From contig OX365956.1 of the NCBI GenBank assembly GCA_947247005.1, positions 11,552,089 through 11,616,088 on the forward strand: 64,000 bases of DNA, in the 5' to 3' direction. A model generated the notes under the pieces. The model made no database searches. It saw only the letters and a program-made list of their open reading frames with translations, and was not told the DNA's origin. The number at the start of each line of letters is the position of its first letter. The stretch's first letter is position 1. Below are positions 26,501 through 41,437 of this stretch, piece by piece. The DNA is from Spisula solida. Taxonomy: Eukaryota > Mollusca > Bivalvia > Venerida > Mactridae. The translations under genes were made by a program, and so were the position numbers.

Positions 26501-29500
26501 TAGTGAGAATACAACAAAGACATGGCACCATATTTTATAGTGAGAGTACAACAAAGGTATGGCACCATATTTTATAGTGAGAATACAACAAAGACATGGC
26601 ACCATATTTTATAGTGAGCGTACAACAAAGACATGGCATCATATTTTATAGTGAGAGTACAACAAAGGTATGGTACCATATTTTATAGTGAGCGTACAAC
26701 AAAGGTATGGCACCATATTATATAGTGAGAATACAACAAAGACATGGCACCATATTTTATAGTGAGAGTACAACAAAGACATGGCACCATATTTTATAGT
26801 GAGAGTACAACAAAGACATGGCACCATATTTTATAGTGAGAGTACAACAAAGACATGGCACCATATTTTATAGTGAGAGTACAACAATGACATGGCACCA
26901 TATTTTATAGTGAGAGTACAACAAAGGTATGGCACCATATTTTATAGTGAGCTTACAACAAAGACATGGCACCATATTTTATAGTAAGCGTACAACAAAG
27001 GTATGGTACCATATTTTATAGTGAGAGTACAACAAAGGTATGGTACCATATTTTATAGTGAGAGTACAACGAAGACATGGCATCATATTTTATAGTGAGA
27101 ATACTAACAAAGGTATGGCACCATATTTTATAGTGAGAGTACAACAAAGACATGGCACCATATTTTATAGTGAGAGTACAACAAAGGTATGGTACCATAT
27201 TTTATAGTTAGCGTACAACAAAGGTATGGCACCATATTATATAGTGAGAATACAACAAAGACATGGCACCATATTTTATAGTGAGAGTACAACAAAGACA
27301 TGGCACCATATTTTATAGTGAGAGTACAACAAAGACATGGCACCATATTTTATAGTGAGAGTACAACAAAGACATGGCACCATATTTTATAGTGAGAGTA
27401 CAACAAAGACATGGCACCATATTTTATAGTGAGAGTACAACAAAGACATGGCACCATATTTTATAGTGAGAGTACAACAAAGACATGGCACCATATTTTA
27501 TAGTGAGCGTACAACAAAGGTATGGTACCATATTTTATAGTGAGAGTACAACAAAGGTATGGCACCATATTTTATAGTGAGAGTACAACAAAGACATGGC
27601 ACCATATTTTATAGTGAGAGTACAACAAAGACATGGCACCATATTTTATAGTGAGAGTACAACAAAGGTATGGCACCATATTTTATAGTGAGAATACTAA
27701 CAAAGGTATGGCACCATATTTTATAGTGAGCGTACAACAAAGATATGGCACCATATTTTATAGTGAGAGTACAACAAAGGTATGGCATCATATTTTATAG
27801 TGAGAATACAACAAAGACATGGCACCATATTTTATAGTGAGAGTACAACAAAGACAAGGGACCATATTTTATAGTGAGAGTACAACAAAGACATGGCACC
27901 ATATTTTATAGTGAGAATACAACAAAGACATGGCATCATATTTTATAGTGAGAATACAACAAAGACATGGCACCATATTTTATAGTGAGAGTACAACAAA
28001 GACAAGGGACCATATTTTATAGTGAGAATACAACAAAGACATGGCACCATATTTTATAGTGAGAGTACAACAAAGACATGGCACCATATTTTATAGTGAG
28101 AATACAACAAAGGTATGGCACCATATTTTATAGTGAGAGTACAACAAAGACATGGCACCATATTTTATAGTGACAATACTAACAAAGACATGGCACCATA
28201 TTTTATAGTGAGAGTACAACAAAGGTATGGCACCATATTTTATAGTGAGCGTACAACAAAGGTATGGTACCATATTTTATAGTGAGAGTACAACAAAAGT
28301 ATGGCACCATATTTTATAGTGAGCGTACAACAAAGGTATGGCACCATATTTTATAGTGAGAGTACAACAAAGGTATGTCACCATATTTTATAGTGAGAAT
28401 ACAACAAAGACATGGCACCATATTTTATAATGAGAGTACAACAAAGGTATGGCACCATATTTTATAGTGAGAGTACAACAAAGGTATGGCACCATATTTT
28501 ATAGTGAGAATACAACAAAGGTATGGTACCATATTTTATAATGAGAGTACAACAAAGGTATGGTACCCTATTTTATAGTGAGAATACAACAAAGACATGG
28601 CACCATATTTTATAGTGAGAGTACAACAAAGGTATGGCACCATATTTTATAGTGAGAATACAACAAAGACATGGCACCATATTTTATAGTGAGAGTACAA
28701 CAAAGGTATGGCACCATATTTTATAGTGAGAATACAACAAAGACATGGCACCATATTTTATAGTGAGCGTACAACAAAGACATGGCACCATATTTTATAG
28801 TGAGAGTACAACAAAGGTATGGTACCATATTTTATAGTGAGAGTACAACAAAGGTATGGCACCATAGTTTATAGTGAGAGTACAACAAAGACATGGCACC
28901 ATATTTTATAGTGAGCGTACAACAAAGGTATGGCACCATATTTTATAGTGAGAATACAACAAAGACATGGCACCATATTTTATAGTGAGAATACAACAAA
29001 GACATGGCACCATATTATATAGTGAGAATACAACAAAGACATGGCACCATATTATATAGTGAGAATACAACAAAGACATGGCACCATATTTTATAGTAAG
29101 AGTACAACAAAGGTATGGCACCATATTTTATAGTGAGAATACAACAAAGACATGGCACCATATTTTATAGTGAGAATACAACAAAGACATGGCACCATAT
29201 TTTATAGAGAGAGTACAACAAAGGTATGGCACCATATTTTATAGTGAGAGTACAACAAAGACATGACACCATATTTTATACTGAGCGTACTTACAAAGGT
29301 ATGGCACCATATTTTATAGTGAGCGTACAACAAAGACATGGCACCATATTTTATAGTGAGAGTACAACAAAGGTATGGTACCATATTTTATAGTGAGCGT
29401 ACAACAATGACATGGCACCATATTTTATAGTGAGAGTACAACAAAGGTATGGCACCATATTTTATAGTGAGCGTACAACAAAGACATGGCACCATATTTT

Positions 29501-32500
29501 ATAGTAAGCGTACAACAAAGGTATGGTACCATATTTTATAGTGAGAGTACAACAAAGGTATGTCACCATATTTTATAGTGAGAATACAACAAAGACATGG
29601 CACCATATTTTATAATGAGAGTACAACAAAGGTATGGCACCATATTTTATAGTGAGAGTACAACAAAGGTATGGCACCATATTTTATAGTGAGAATACAA
29701 CAAAGGTATGGTACCATATTTTATAATGAGAGTACAACAAAGGTATGGTACCATATTTTATAGTGAGAATACAACAAAGACATGGCACCATATTTTATAG
29801 TGAGAGTACAACAAAGGTATGGCACCATATTTTATAGTGAGAATATAACAAAGAAATGGCACCATATTTTATAGTGAGAGTACAACAAAGGTATGGCACC
29901 ATATTTTATAGTGAGAATACAACAAAGACATGACACCATATTTTATAGTGAGCGTACTTACAAAGGTATGGCACCATATTTTATAGTGAGCGTACAACAA
30001 AGACATGACACCATATTTTATAGTGAGAGTACAACAAAGGTATGGTACCATATTTTATAGTGAGCGTACAACAATGACATGGCACCATATTTTATAGTGA
30101 GAGTACAACAAAGGTATGGCACCATATTTTATAGTGAGCTTACAACAAAGACATGGCACCATATTTTATAGTAAGCGTACAACAAAGGTATGGTACCATA
30201 TTTTATAGTGAGAGTACAACAAAGGTATGGCACCATATTTTATAGTGAGCTTACAACAAAGACATGGCACCATATTTTATAGTAAGCGTACAACAAAGGT
30301 ATGGTACCATATTTTATAGTGAGAGTACAACAAAGGTATGTCACCATATTTTATAGTGAGAATACAACAAAGACATGGCACCATATTTTATAATGAGAGT
30401 ACAACAAAGGTATGGCACCATATTTTATAGTGAGAGTACAACAAAGGTATGGCACCATATTTTATAGTGAGAATACAACAAAGGTATGGTACCATATTTT
30501 ATAATGAGAGTACAACAAAGGTATGGTACCATATTTTATAGTGAGAATACAACAAAGACATGGCACCATATTTTATAGTGAGAGTACAACAAAGGTATGG
30601 CACCATATTTTATAGTGAGAATACAACAAAGACATGGCACCATATTTTATAGTGAGAGTACAACAAAGGTATGGCACCATATTTTATAGTGAGAATACAA
30701 CAAAGACATGGCACCATATTTTATAGTGAGCGTACAACAAAGACATGGCATCATATTTTATAGTGAGAGTACAACAAAGGTATGGTACCATATTTTATAG
30801 TGAGCGTACAACAAAGGTATGGCACCATATTATATAGTGAGAATACAACAAAGACATGGCACCATATTTTATAGTGAGAGTACAACAAAGACATGGCACC
30901 ATATTTTATAGTGAGAGTACAACAAAGACATGGCACCATATTTTATAGTGAGAGTACAACAAAGACATGGCACCATATTTTATAGTGAGAGTACAACAAT
31001 GACATGGCACCATATTTTATAGTGAGAGTACAACAAAGGTATGGCACCATATTTTATAGTGAGCTTACAACAAAGACATGGCACCATATTTTATAGTAAG
31101 CGTACAACAAAGGTATGGTACCATATTTTATAGTGAGAGTACAACAAAGGTATGTCACCATATTTTATAGTGAGAATACAACAAAGACATGGCACCATAT
31201 TTTATAATGAGAGTACAACAAAGGTATGGCACCATATTTTATAGTGAGAGTACAACAAAGGTATGGCACCATATTTTATAGTGAGAATACAACAAAGGTA
31301 TGGTACCATATTTTATAATGAGAGTACAACAAAGGTATGGTACCATATTTTATAGTGAGAATACAACAAAGACATGGCACCATATTTTATAGTGAGAGTA
31401 CAACAAAGGTATGGCACCATATTTTATAGTGAGAATACAACAAAGACATGGCACCATATTTTATAGTGAGAGTACAACAAAGGTATGGCACCATATTTTA
31501 TAGTGAGAATACAACAAAGACATGGCACCATATTTTATAGTGAGCGTACAACAAAGACATGGCACCATATTTTATAGTGAGAGTACAACAAAGGTATGGT
31601 ACCATATTTTATAGTGAGCGTACAACAAAGGTATGGCACCATATTATATAGTGAGAATACAACAAAGACATGGCACCATATTTTATAGTGAGAGTACAAC
31701 AAAGACATGGCACCATATTTTATAGTGAGAGTACAACAAAGACATGGCACCATATTTTATAGTGAGAGTACAACAAAGACATGGCACCATATTTTATAGT
31801 GAGAGTACAACAAAGACATGGCACCATATTTTATAGTGAGAGTACAACAAAGACATGGCACCATATTTTATAGTGAGCGTACAACAAAGACATGGCACCA
31901 TATTTTATAGTGAGAGTACAACAAAGACATGGCACCATATTTTATAGTGAGAGTACAACAAAGACATGGCACCATATTTAATAGTGAGAGTACAACAAAG
32001 ACATGGCACCATATTTTATAGTGAGAATACAACAAAGACATGGCACCATATTTTATAGTGAGAGTACAACAAAGGTATGGTACCATATTTTATAGTGAGA
32101 GTACAACAAAGGTATGTCACCATATTTTATAGTGAGAATACAACAAAGACATGCCACCATATTTTATAGTGAGAGTACAACAAAGGTATGGCACCATATT
32201 TTATAGTGAGAATACAACAAAGACATGGCACCATATTTTATAGTGAGAGTACAACAAAGGTATGGCACCATAATTTATAGTGAGAGTACAACAAATACAT
32301 GGCACCATATTTTATAGTGAGCGTACTTACAAAGGTATGGCACCATATTTTATAGTGAGCATACAACAAAGACATGGCACCATATTTTATAGTGAGAGTA
32401 CAACAAAGGTATGGTACCATATTTTATAGTGAGAGTACAACAAAGGTATGGCACCATATTTTATAGTGAGCGTACAACAAAGACATGGCACCATATTTTA

Positions 32501-35500
32501 TAGTGAGCGTACAACAAAGGTATGGTACCATATTTTATAGTGAGAGTACAACAAAGGTATGGCACCATATTTTATAGTGAGAATACAACAAAGGTATGGT
32601 ACCATATTTTATAGTGAGAGTACAACAAAGGTATGGCACCATATTTTATAGTGAGAATACAACAAAGACATGGCACCATATTTTATAGTGAGAGTACAAC
32701 AAAGGTATGGCACCATATTTTATAGTGAGAATACAACAAAGACATGGCACCATATTTTATAGTGAGAGTACAACAAAGGTATGGCACCATATTTTATAGT
32801 GAGAATACAACAAAGACATGGCACCATATTTTATAGTGAGCGTACAACAAAGACATGGCGCATTTTTTATAGTGAGAGTACAACAAAGGTATGGCACCAT
32901 ATTTTATAGTGAGAATACAACAAAGGTATGGCACCATATTTTATAGTGAGAGTACAACAAAGACGTGGCACCATATTTTATAGTAAGAATACAACAAAGA
33001 CATGGCACCATATTTTATAGTGAGAGTACAACAAAGACATGGCACCATATTTTATAGTGAGAATACAACAAAGACATGGCATCATATTTTATAGTGAGAA
33101 TACAACAAAGACATGGCACCATATTTTATAGTGAGAGTACAACAAAGATATGGCACCATATTTTATAGTGAGAATACAACAAAGACATGGCACCATATTT
33201 TATAGTGAGAGTACAACAAAGACATGGCACCATATTTTATAGTGAGAATACAACAAAGACATGGCACCATATTTTATACTGAGAATACAACAAAGACATG
33301 GCACCATATTTTATAGTGAGAGTACAACAAAGACATGGCACCATATTTTATAGTGAGAATACAACAAAGACATGGCACCATATTTTATAGTGAGAATACA
33401 ACAAAGACATGGCACCATATTTTATAGTGAGAATACTAACAAAGACATGGCACCATATTTTATAGTGAGAATACAACAAAGGTATGGCACCATATTTTAT
33501 AGTGAGAGTACAACAAAGACATGGCATCATATTTTATAGTGAGAATACTAACAAAGGTATGGCACCATATTTTATAGTGAGAGTACAACAAAGACATGGC
33601 ACCATATTTTATAGTGAGCGTACAACAAAGGTATGGTACCATATTTTATAGTGAGAGTACAACAAAGGTATGGCACCATATTTTATAGTGAGAATACTAA
33701 CAAAGGTATGGCACCATATTTTATAGTGAGCGTACAACAAAGGTATGGCATCATATTTTATAGTTAGCGTACAACAAAGGTATGGCACCATATTATATAG
33801 TGAGAATACAACAAAGACATGGCACCATATTTTATAGTGAGAGTACAACAAAGACATGGCACCATATTTTATAGTGAGAGTACAACAAAGACATGGCACC
33901 ATATTTTATAGTGAGAGTACAACAAAGACATGGCACCATATTTTATAGTGAGAGTACAACAAAGACATGGCACCATATTTTATAGTGAGAGTACAACAAA
34001 GACATGGCACCATATTTTATAGTGAGAGTACAACAAAGACATGGCACCATATTTTATAGTGAGAGTACAACAAAGACATGGCACCATATTTTATAGTGAG
34101 AGTACAACAAAGTCATGGCACCATATTTAATAGTGAGAGTACAACAAAGACATGGCACCATATTTTATAGTGAGAATACAACAACGACATGGCACCATAT
34201 TTTATAGTGAGAGTACAACAAAGGTATGGTACCATATTTTATAGTGAGAGTACAACGAAGACATGGCATCATATTTTATAGTGAGAATACTAACAAAGGT
34301 ATGGCACCATATTTTATAGTGAGAGTACAACAAAGACATGGCACCATATTTTATAGTGAGAGTACAACAAAGGTATGGTACCATATTTTATAGTTAGCGT
34401 ACAACAAAGGTATGGCACCATATTATATAGTGAGAATACAACAAAGACATGGCACCATATTTTATAGTGAGAGTACAACAAAGACATGGCACCATATTTT
34501 ATAGTGAGAGTACAACAAAGACATGGCACCATATTTTATAGTGAGAGTACAACAAAGACATGGCACCATATTTTATAGTGAGAGTACAACAAAGACATGG
34601 CACCATATTTTATAGTGAGAGTACAACAAAGACATGGCACCATATTTTATAGTGAGAGTACAACAAAGACATGGCACCATATTTTATAGTGAGCGTACAA
34701 CAAAGGTATGGTACCATATTTTATAGTGAGAGTACAACAAAGGTATGGCACCATATTTTATAGTGAGAGTACAACAAAGACATGGCACCATATTTTATAG
34801 TGAGAGTACAACAAAGACATGGCACCATATTTTATAGTGAGAGTACAACAAAGGTATGGCACCATATTTTATAGTGAGAATACTAACAAAGGTATGGCAC
34901 CATATTTTATAGTGAGCGTACAACAAAGATATGGCACCATATTTTATAGTGAGAGTACAACAAAGGTATGGCATCATATTTTATAGTGAGAATACAACAA
35001 AGACATGGCACCATATTTTATAGTGAGAGTACAACAAAGACAAGGGACCATATTTTATAGTGAGAGTACAACAAAGACATGGCACCATATTTTATAGTGA
35101 GAATACAACAAAGACATGGCATCATATTTTATAGTGAGAATACAACAAAGACATGGCACCATATTTTATAGTGAGAGTACAACAAAGACAAGGGACCATA
35201 TTTTATAGTGAGAATACAACAAAGACATGGCGCCATATTTTATAGTGAGAGTACAACAAAGACATGGCACCATATTTTATAGTGAGAATACAACAAAGGT
35301 ATGGCACCATATTTTATAGTGAGAGTACAACAAAGACATGGCACCATATTTTATAGTGACAATACTAACAAAGACATGGCACCATATTTTATAGTGAGAG
35401 TACAACAAAGGTATGGCACCATATTTTATAGTGAGCGTACAACAAAGGTATGGTACCATATTTTATAGTGAGAGTACAACAAAAGTATGGCACCATATTT

Positions 35501-38500
35501 TATAGTGAGCGTACAACAAAGGTATGGCACCATATTTTATAGTGAGAGTACAACAAAGGTATGTCACCATATTTTATAGTGAGAATACAACAAAGACATG
35601 GCACCATATTTTATAATGAGAGTACAACAAAGGTATGGCACCATATTTTATAGTGAGAGTACAACAAAGGTATGGCACCATATTTTATAGTGAGAATACA
35701 ACAAAGGTATGGTACCATATTTTATAATGAGAGTACAACAAAGGTATGGTACCCTATTTTATAGTGAGAATACAACAAAGACATGGCACCATATTTTATA
35801 GTGAGAGTACAACAAAGGTATGGCACCATATTTTATAGTGAGAATACAACAAAGACATGGCACCATATTTTATAGTGAGAGTACAACAAAGGTATGGCAC
35901 CATATTTTATAGTGAGAATACAACAAAGACATGGCACCATATTTTATAGTGAGCGTACAACAAAGACATGGCACCATATTTTATAGTGAGAGTACAACAA
36001 AGGTATGGTACCATATTTTATAGTTAGCGTACAACAAAGGTATGGCACCATATTATATAGTGAGAATACAACAAAGACATGGCACCATATTTTATAGTGA
36101 GAGTACAACAAAGACATGGCACCATATTTTATAGTGAGAGTACAACAAAGACATGGCACCATATTTTATAGTGAGAGTACAACAAAGACATGGCACCATA
36201 TTTTATAGTGAGAGTACAACAAAGACATGGCACCATATTTTATAGTGAGAGTACAACAAAGACATGGCACCATATTTTATAGTGAGAGTACAACAAAGAC
36301 ATGGCACCATATTTTATAGTGAGAGTACAACAAAGACATGGCACCATATTTTATAGTGAGAGTACAACAAAGACATGGCACCATATTTAATAGTGAGAGT
36401 ACAACAAAGACATGGCACCATATTTTATAGTGAGAATACAACAAAGACATGGCACCATATTTTATAGTGAGAGTACAACAAAGGTATGGTACCATATTTG
36501 ATAGTGAGAGTACAACAAAGGTATGTCACCATATTTTATAGTGAGAATACAACAAAGACATGGCACCATATTTTATAGTGAGAGTACAACAAAGGTATGG
36601 CACCATATTTTATAGTGAGAATACAACAAAGACATGGCACCATATTTTATAGTGAGAGTACAACAAAGGTATGGCACCATATTTTATAGTGAGAGTACAA
36701 CAAATACATGGCACCATATTTTATAGTGAGCGTACTTACAAAGGTATGGCACCATATTTTATAGTGAGCATACAACAAAGACATGGCACCATATTTTATA
36801 GTGAGAGTACAACAAAGGTATGGTACCATATTTTATAGTGAGAGTACAACAAAGGTATGGCACCATATTTTATAGTGAGCGTACAACAAAGACATGGCAC
36901 CATATTTTATAGTGAGCGTACAACAAAGGTATGGTACCATATTTTAAAGTGAGAGTACAACAAAGGTATGGCACCATATTTTATAGTGAGAATACAACAA
37001 AGGTATGGTACCATATTTTATAGTGAGAGTACAACAAAGGTATGGCACCATATTTTATAGTGAGAATACAACAAAGACATGGCACCATATTTTATAGTGA
37101 GAGTACAACAAAGGTATGGCACCATATTTTATAGTGAGAATACAACAAAGACATGGCACCATATTTTATAGTGAGAGTACAACAAAGGTATGGCACCATA
37201 TTTTATAGTGAGAATACAACAAAGACATGGCACCATATTTTATAGTGAGCGTACAACAAAGACATGGCACCATATTTTATAGTGAGAGTACAACAAAGGT
37301 ATGGCACCATATTTTATAGTGAGAATACAACAAAGGTATGGCACCATATTTTATAGTGAGAGTACAACAAAGACATGGCACCATATTTTATAGTGAGAGT
37401 ACAACAAAGACATGGCACCATATTTTATAGTGAGAGTACAAGAAAGACATGACACCATATTTTATAGTGAGAGTACAACAAAGACGTGGCACCATATTTT
37501 ATAGTAAGAATACAACAAAGACATGGCACCATATTTTATAGTGAGAGTACAACAAAGACATGGCACCATATTTTATAGTGAGAATACAACAAAGACATGG
37601 CATCATATTTTATAGTGAGAGTACAACAAAGACATGGCACCATATTTTATAGTGAGAGTACAACAAAGATATGGCACCATATTTTATAGTGAGAATACAA
37701 CAAAGACATGGCACCATATTTTATAGTGAGAGTACAACAAAGACATGGCACCATATTTTATAGTGAGAATACAACAAAGACATGGCACCATATTTTATAC
37801 TGAGAATACAACAAAGACATGGCACCATATTTTACAGTGAGAGTACAACAAAGACATGGCACCATATTTTATAGTGAGAATACAACAAAGACATGGCACC
37901 ATATTTTATAGTGAGAATACAACAAAGACATGGCACCATATTTTATAGTGAGACTACTAACAAAGACATGGCACCATATTTTATAGTGAGAATACAACAA
38001 AGGTATGGCACCATATTTTATAGTGAGAATACTAACAAAGGTATGGCACCATATTTTATAGTGAGAGTACAACAAAGACATGGCACCATATTTTATAGTG
38101 AGCGTACAACAAAGGTATGGTACCATATTTTATAGTGAGAGTACAACAAAGGTATGGCACCATATTTTATAGTGAGAGTACAACAAAGACATGGCACCAT
38201 ATTTTATAGTGAGAGTACAACAAAGACATGGCACCATATTTTATAGTGAGAGTACAACAAAGGTATGGCACCATATTTTATAGTGAGAATACTAACAAAG
38301 GTATGGCACCATATTTTATAGTGAGCGTACAACAAAGATATGGCACCATATTTTATAGTGAGAGTACAACAAAGGTATGGCATCATATTTTATAGTGAGA
38401 ATACAACAAAGACATGGCACCATATTTTATAGTGAGAGTACAACAAAGACAAGGGACCATATTTTATAGTGAGAGTACAACAAAGACATGGCACCATATT

Positions 38501-40966
38501 TTATAGTGAGAATACAACAAAGACACAGCATCATATTTTATAGTGAGAATACAACAAAGACATGGCACCATATTTTATAGTGAGAGTACAACAAAGACAA
38601 GGGACCATATTTTATAGTGAGAATACAACAAAGACATGGCACCATATTTTATAGTGAGAGTACAACAAAGACATGGCACCATATTTTATAGTGAGAATAC
38701 AACAAAGGTATGGCACCATATTTTATAGTGAGAGTACAACAAAGACATGGCACCATATTTTATAGTGAGAGTACAACAAAGACATGGCACCATATTTTAT
38801 AGTGAGAGTACAACAAAGACATGGCACCATATTTTATAGTGAGAGTACAACAAAGGTATGGCACCATATTTTATAGTGAGAATACTAACAAAGGTATGGC
38901 ACCATATTTTATAGTGAGCGTACAACAAAGATATGGCACCATATTTTATAGTGAGAGTACAACAAAGGTATGGCATCATATTTTATAGTGAGAATACAAC
39001 AAAGACATGGCACCATATTTTATAGTGAGAGTACAACAAAGACAAGGGACCATATTTTATAGTGAGAGTACAACAAAGACATGGCACCATATTTTATAGT
39101 GAGAATACAACAAAGACATGGCATCATATTTTATAGTGAGAATACAACAAAGACATGGCACCATATTTTATAGTGAGAGTACAACAAAGACAAGGGACCA
39201 TATTTTATAGTGAGAATACAACAAAGACATGGCACCATATTTTATAGTGAGAGTACAACAAAGACATGGCACCATATTTTATAGTGAGAATACAACAAAG
39301 GTATGGCACCATATTTTATAGTGAGAGTACAACAAAGACATGGCACCATATTTTATAGTGACAATACTAACAAAGACATGGCACCATATTTTATAGTGAG
39401 AGTACAACAAAGGTATGGCACCATATTTTATAGTGAGCGTACAACAAAGGTATGGTACCATATTTTATAGTGAGAGTACAACAAAAGTATGGCACCATAT
39501 TTTATAGTGAGCGTACAACAAAGGTATGGCACCATATTTTATAGTGAGCGTACAACAAAGACATGGCACCATATTTTATAGTGAGAATACAACAAAGGTA
39601 TGGCACCATATTTTATAGTGAGCGTACAACAAAGACATGGCACCATATTTTATAGTGAGAATACAACAAAGACATGGCACCATATTTTATAGTGAGAATA
39701 CTAACAAAGGTATGGCACCATATTTTATAGTGAGCGTACAACAAAGACATGGCTCCATATTTTATAGTGAGAGTACAACAAAGGCATGGCACCATATTTT
39801 ATAGTGAGAATACAACAAAGGTATGGCACCATATTTTATAGTGAGAATTTTAACAAAGGTATGGCACCATATGTTATAGTGAGCGTACAACAAAGACATG
39901 GCACCATATTTTATAGTGAGCGTACAACAAAGGTATGGTACCATATTTTATAGTGAGAGTACAACAAATGTATGGCACCATATTTTATAGTGAGAGTACA
40001 ACAAAGACATGGCACCATATTTTATAGTGAGCGTACAACAAAGACATGGCACCATATTTTATAGTGAGAATACAACAAAGACATGGCACCATATTTTATA
40101 GTGAGCGTACAACAAAGATATGGCACCATATTTTTTAGTGAGGGTACAACAAAGGTATGGCCCCATATTTTATAGTGAGAGTACAACAAAGGTATGGCAC
40201 CATATTTTATAGTGAGCGTACAACAAAGACATGGCACCATATTTTATAGTGAGAGTACAACAAAGGTATGGTACCATATTTTATAGTGAGAGTACAACAA
40301 AGGTATGGTACCATATTTTATAGTGAGAGTACAACAAAGGTATGGTACAATAAAAAAATGTACCATATTTTATAGTGATAGTACAACAAAGGTATGGTAC
40401 CATATTTTATAGTGAGAGTACAACAAAGGTATGGTACCATATTTTATAGTGAGAACACAACAAAGACATGGCACCATATTTTATAGTGAGCGTACAACAA
40501 AGACATGGCACCATATTTTATAGTGAGAGTACAACAAAGACATTGCACCATATTTTATAGTGAGCGTACAACAAAGGCATGGCGACCATATTTTATAGTG
40601 AGCATACAACAAAGACATGGCACCATATTTTATAGTGATAGTACAACAAAGGTATGGTACCATATTTTATAGTGAGAGTACAACAAAGGTATGGTACCAT
40701 ATTTTATAGTGAGAACACAACAAAGACATGGCACCATATTTTATAGTGAGCGTACAACAAAGACATGGCACCATATTTTATAGTGAGCGTACAACAAAGG
40801 TATGGCACCATATTTTATAGTGAGCGTACAACAAAGGCATGGCGACCATATTTTATAGTGAGCGTACAACAAAGACATGGCACCATATTTTATAGTGAGC
40901 GTACAACAAAGGTATGGCACCATATTTTATAGTGAGCGTACAACAAAGGTATGGCACCATATTTTA
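17555..40966 (+). repeat. 23.4-kb satellite of a 37-bp unit with nested higher-order duplications
   Basis: The unit is atggcaccatattttatagt followed by gagagtacaacaaagac (37 bp); 23,412 bp gives about 633 units. Variable positions are: gac or ggt before atgg; c or t in ggcacc/ggtacc; and gagagt, gagaat or gagcgt. Rare markers show block duplications. taccctatttt is at 24677, 28566 and 35752 (offsets 3889 and 11,075). ggcgcattttttat is at about 21783 and 32858 (offset 11,075). gacaagggacc recurs in pairs at about 23.97/24.11, 27.86/28.00, 35.04/35.19, 38.45/38.60 and 39.04/39.19 kb. Copies differ by occasional single bases (about 21690 versus 32765). Reading frames of 60-97 codons inside it are products of the repeat. 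Confidence 0.97.
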
Positions 40967-41212
40967 AGGAAGAAATCTCGAATGTAGATTCAGTTTACCT
41001 TGTTTATAACTGGTGATGAGAAGTACAGGTATTAGAGCAGCAAATATAAGCAGTATTGTCACTATCAAGCCAATACATGAACGTTGAGGGCAGCTGTATA
41101 AGGACACTTCGTGACGTCGTTTTCTCCGGGTACGCTGTTGTTCGTGACGGTAGTCTGGCGGTGGCATTAGTTGCCTCATTGGATTTTCTCCTTTTCCCCA
41201 TTTTGATCGAAT
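40964..41212 (-). CDS. Unrecognised membrane protein, last visible exon (transmembrane segment)
   Basis: The exon starts after a CAG acceptor at 41213-41215 in phase 0, continuing from the exon ending at 41438. It encodes about 82 residues: a Pro-rich stretch (MPPPDY), a very basic run (RTRRKRRHEV), a Cys pair (CPQRSC), then a 21-residue hydrophobic helix (IGLIVTILLIFAALIPVLLI) and ITSYKQG. Two ends are possible. Reading through gives a 15-residue tail and a TAA at 40964-40966, exactly where the 37-bp satellite begins. Alternatively, a GTAAAC donor after 40999 would splice out of phase 1, putting the 23-kb satellite in an intron. Basic residues before the helix suggest a cytosolic N-terminus (type II or tail-anchored). 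The RRKRR run could instead be a furin-type site. Family not recognised. Confidence 0.6.
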   Translation of the reverse strand: MRSKWGKGENPMRQLMPPPDYRHEQQRTRRKRRHEVSLYSCPQRSCIGLIVTILLIFAALIPVLLITSYKQGKLNLHSRFLP

Positions 41213-41437
41213 CTGTAAATGGACAGTGTTGTTAAAATATAAAATAATAAAGCGGTTTTTCCCTGTCCTTGACTTACCGGTGAAAAACTTGACAAGAGGG
41301 TGAAATAATTTACAATTCAGTGAACTTTATCATAGGAAATGCAAATACTCATTTCGAATAAAATTTCGAACATGTTAGATTCTGAAATATAAAGGAGTTC
41401 GGCCAATAAGATATTAAAAATAGGCCTATGTACGTAC

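Noticed and set aside
17571..40923. Dozens of 60-97 codon frames (MVPYLCCTLTIKYG type) on the minus strand
   Set aside because: They are translations of the 37-bp satellite; three units make 37 codons, so the same peptide recurs. No splice or start context.
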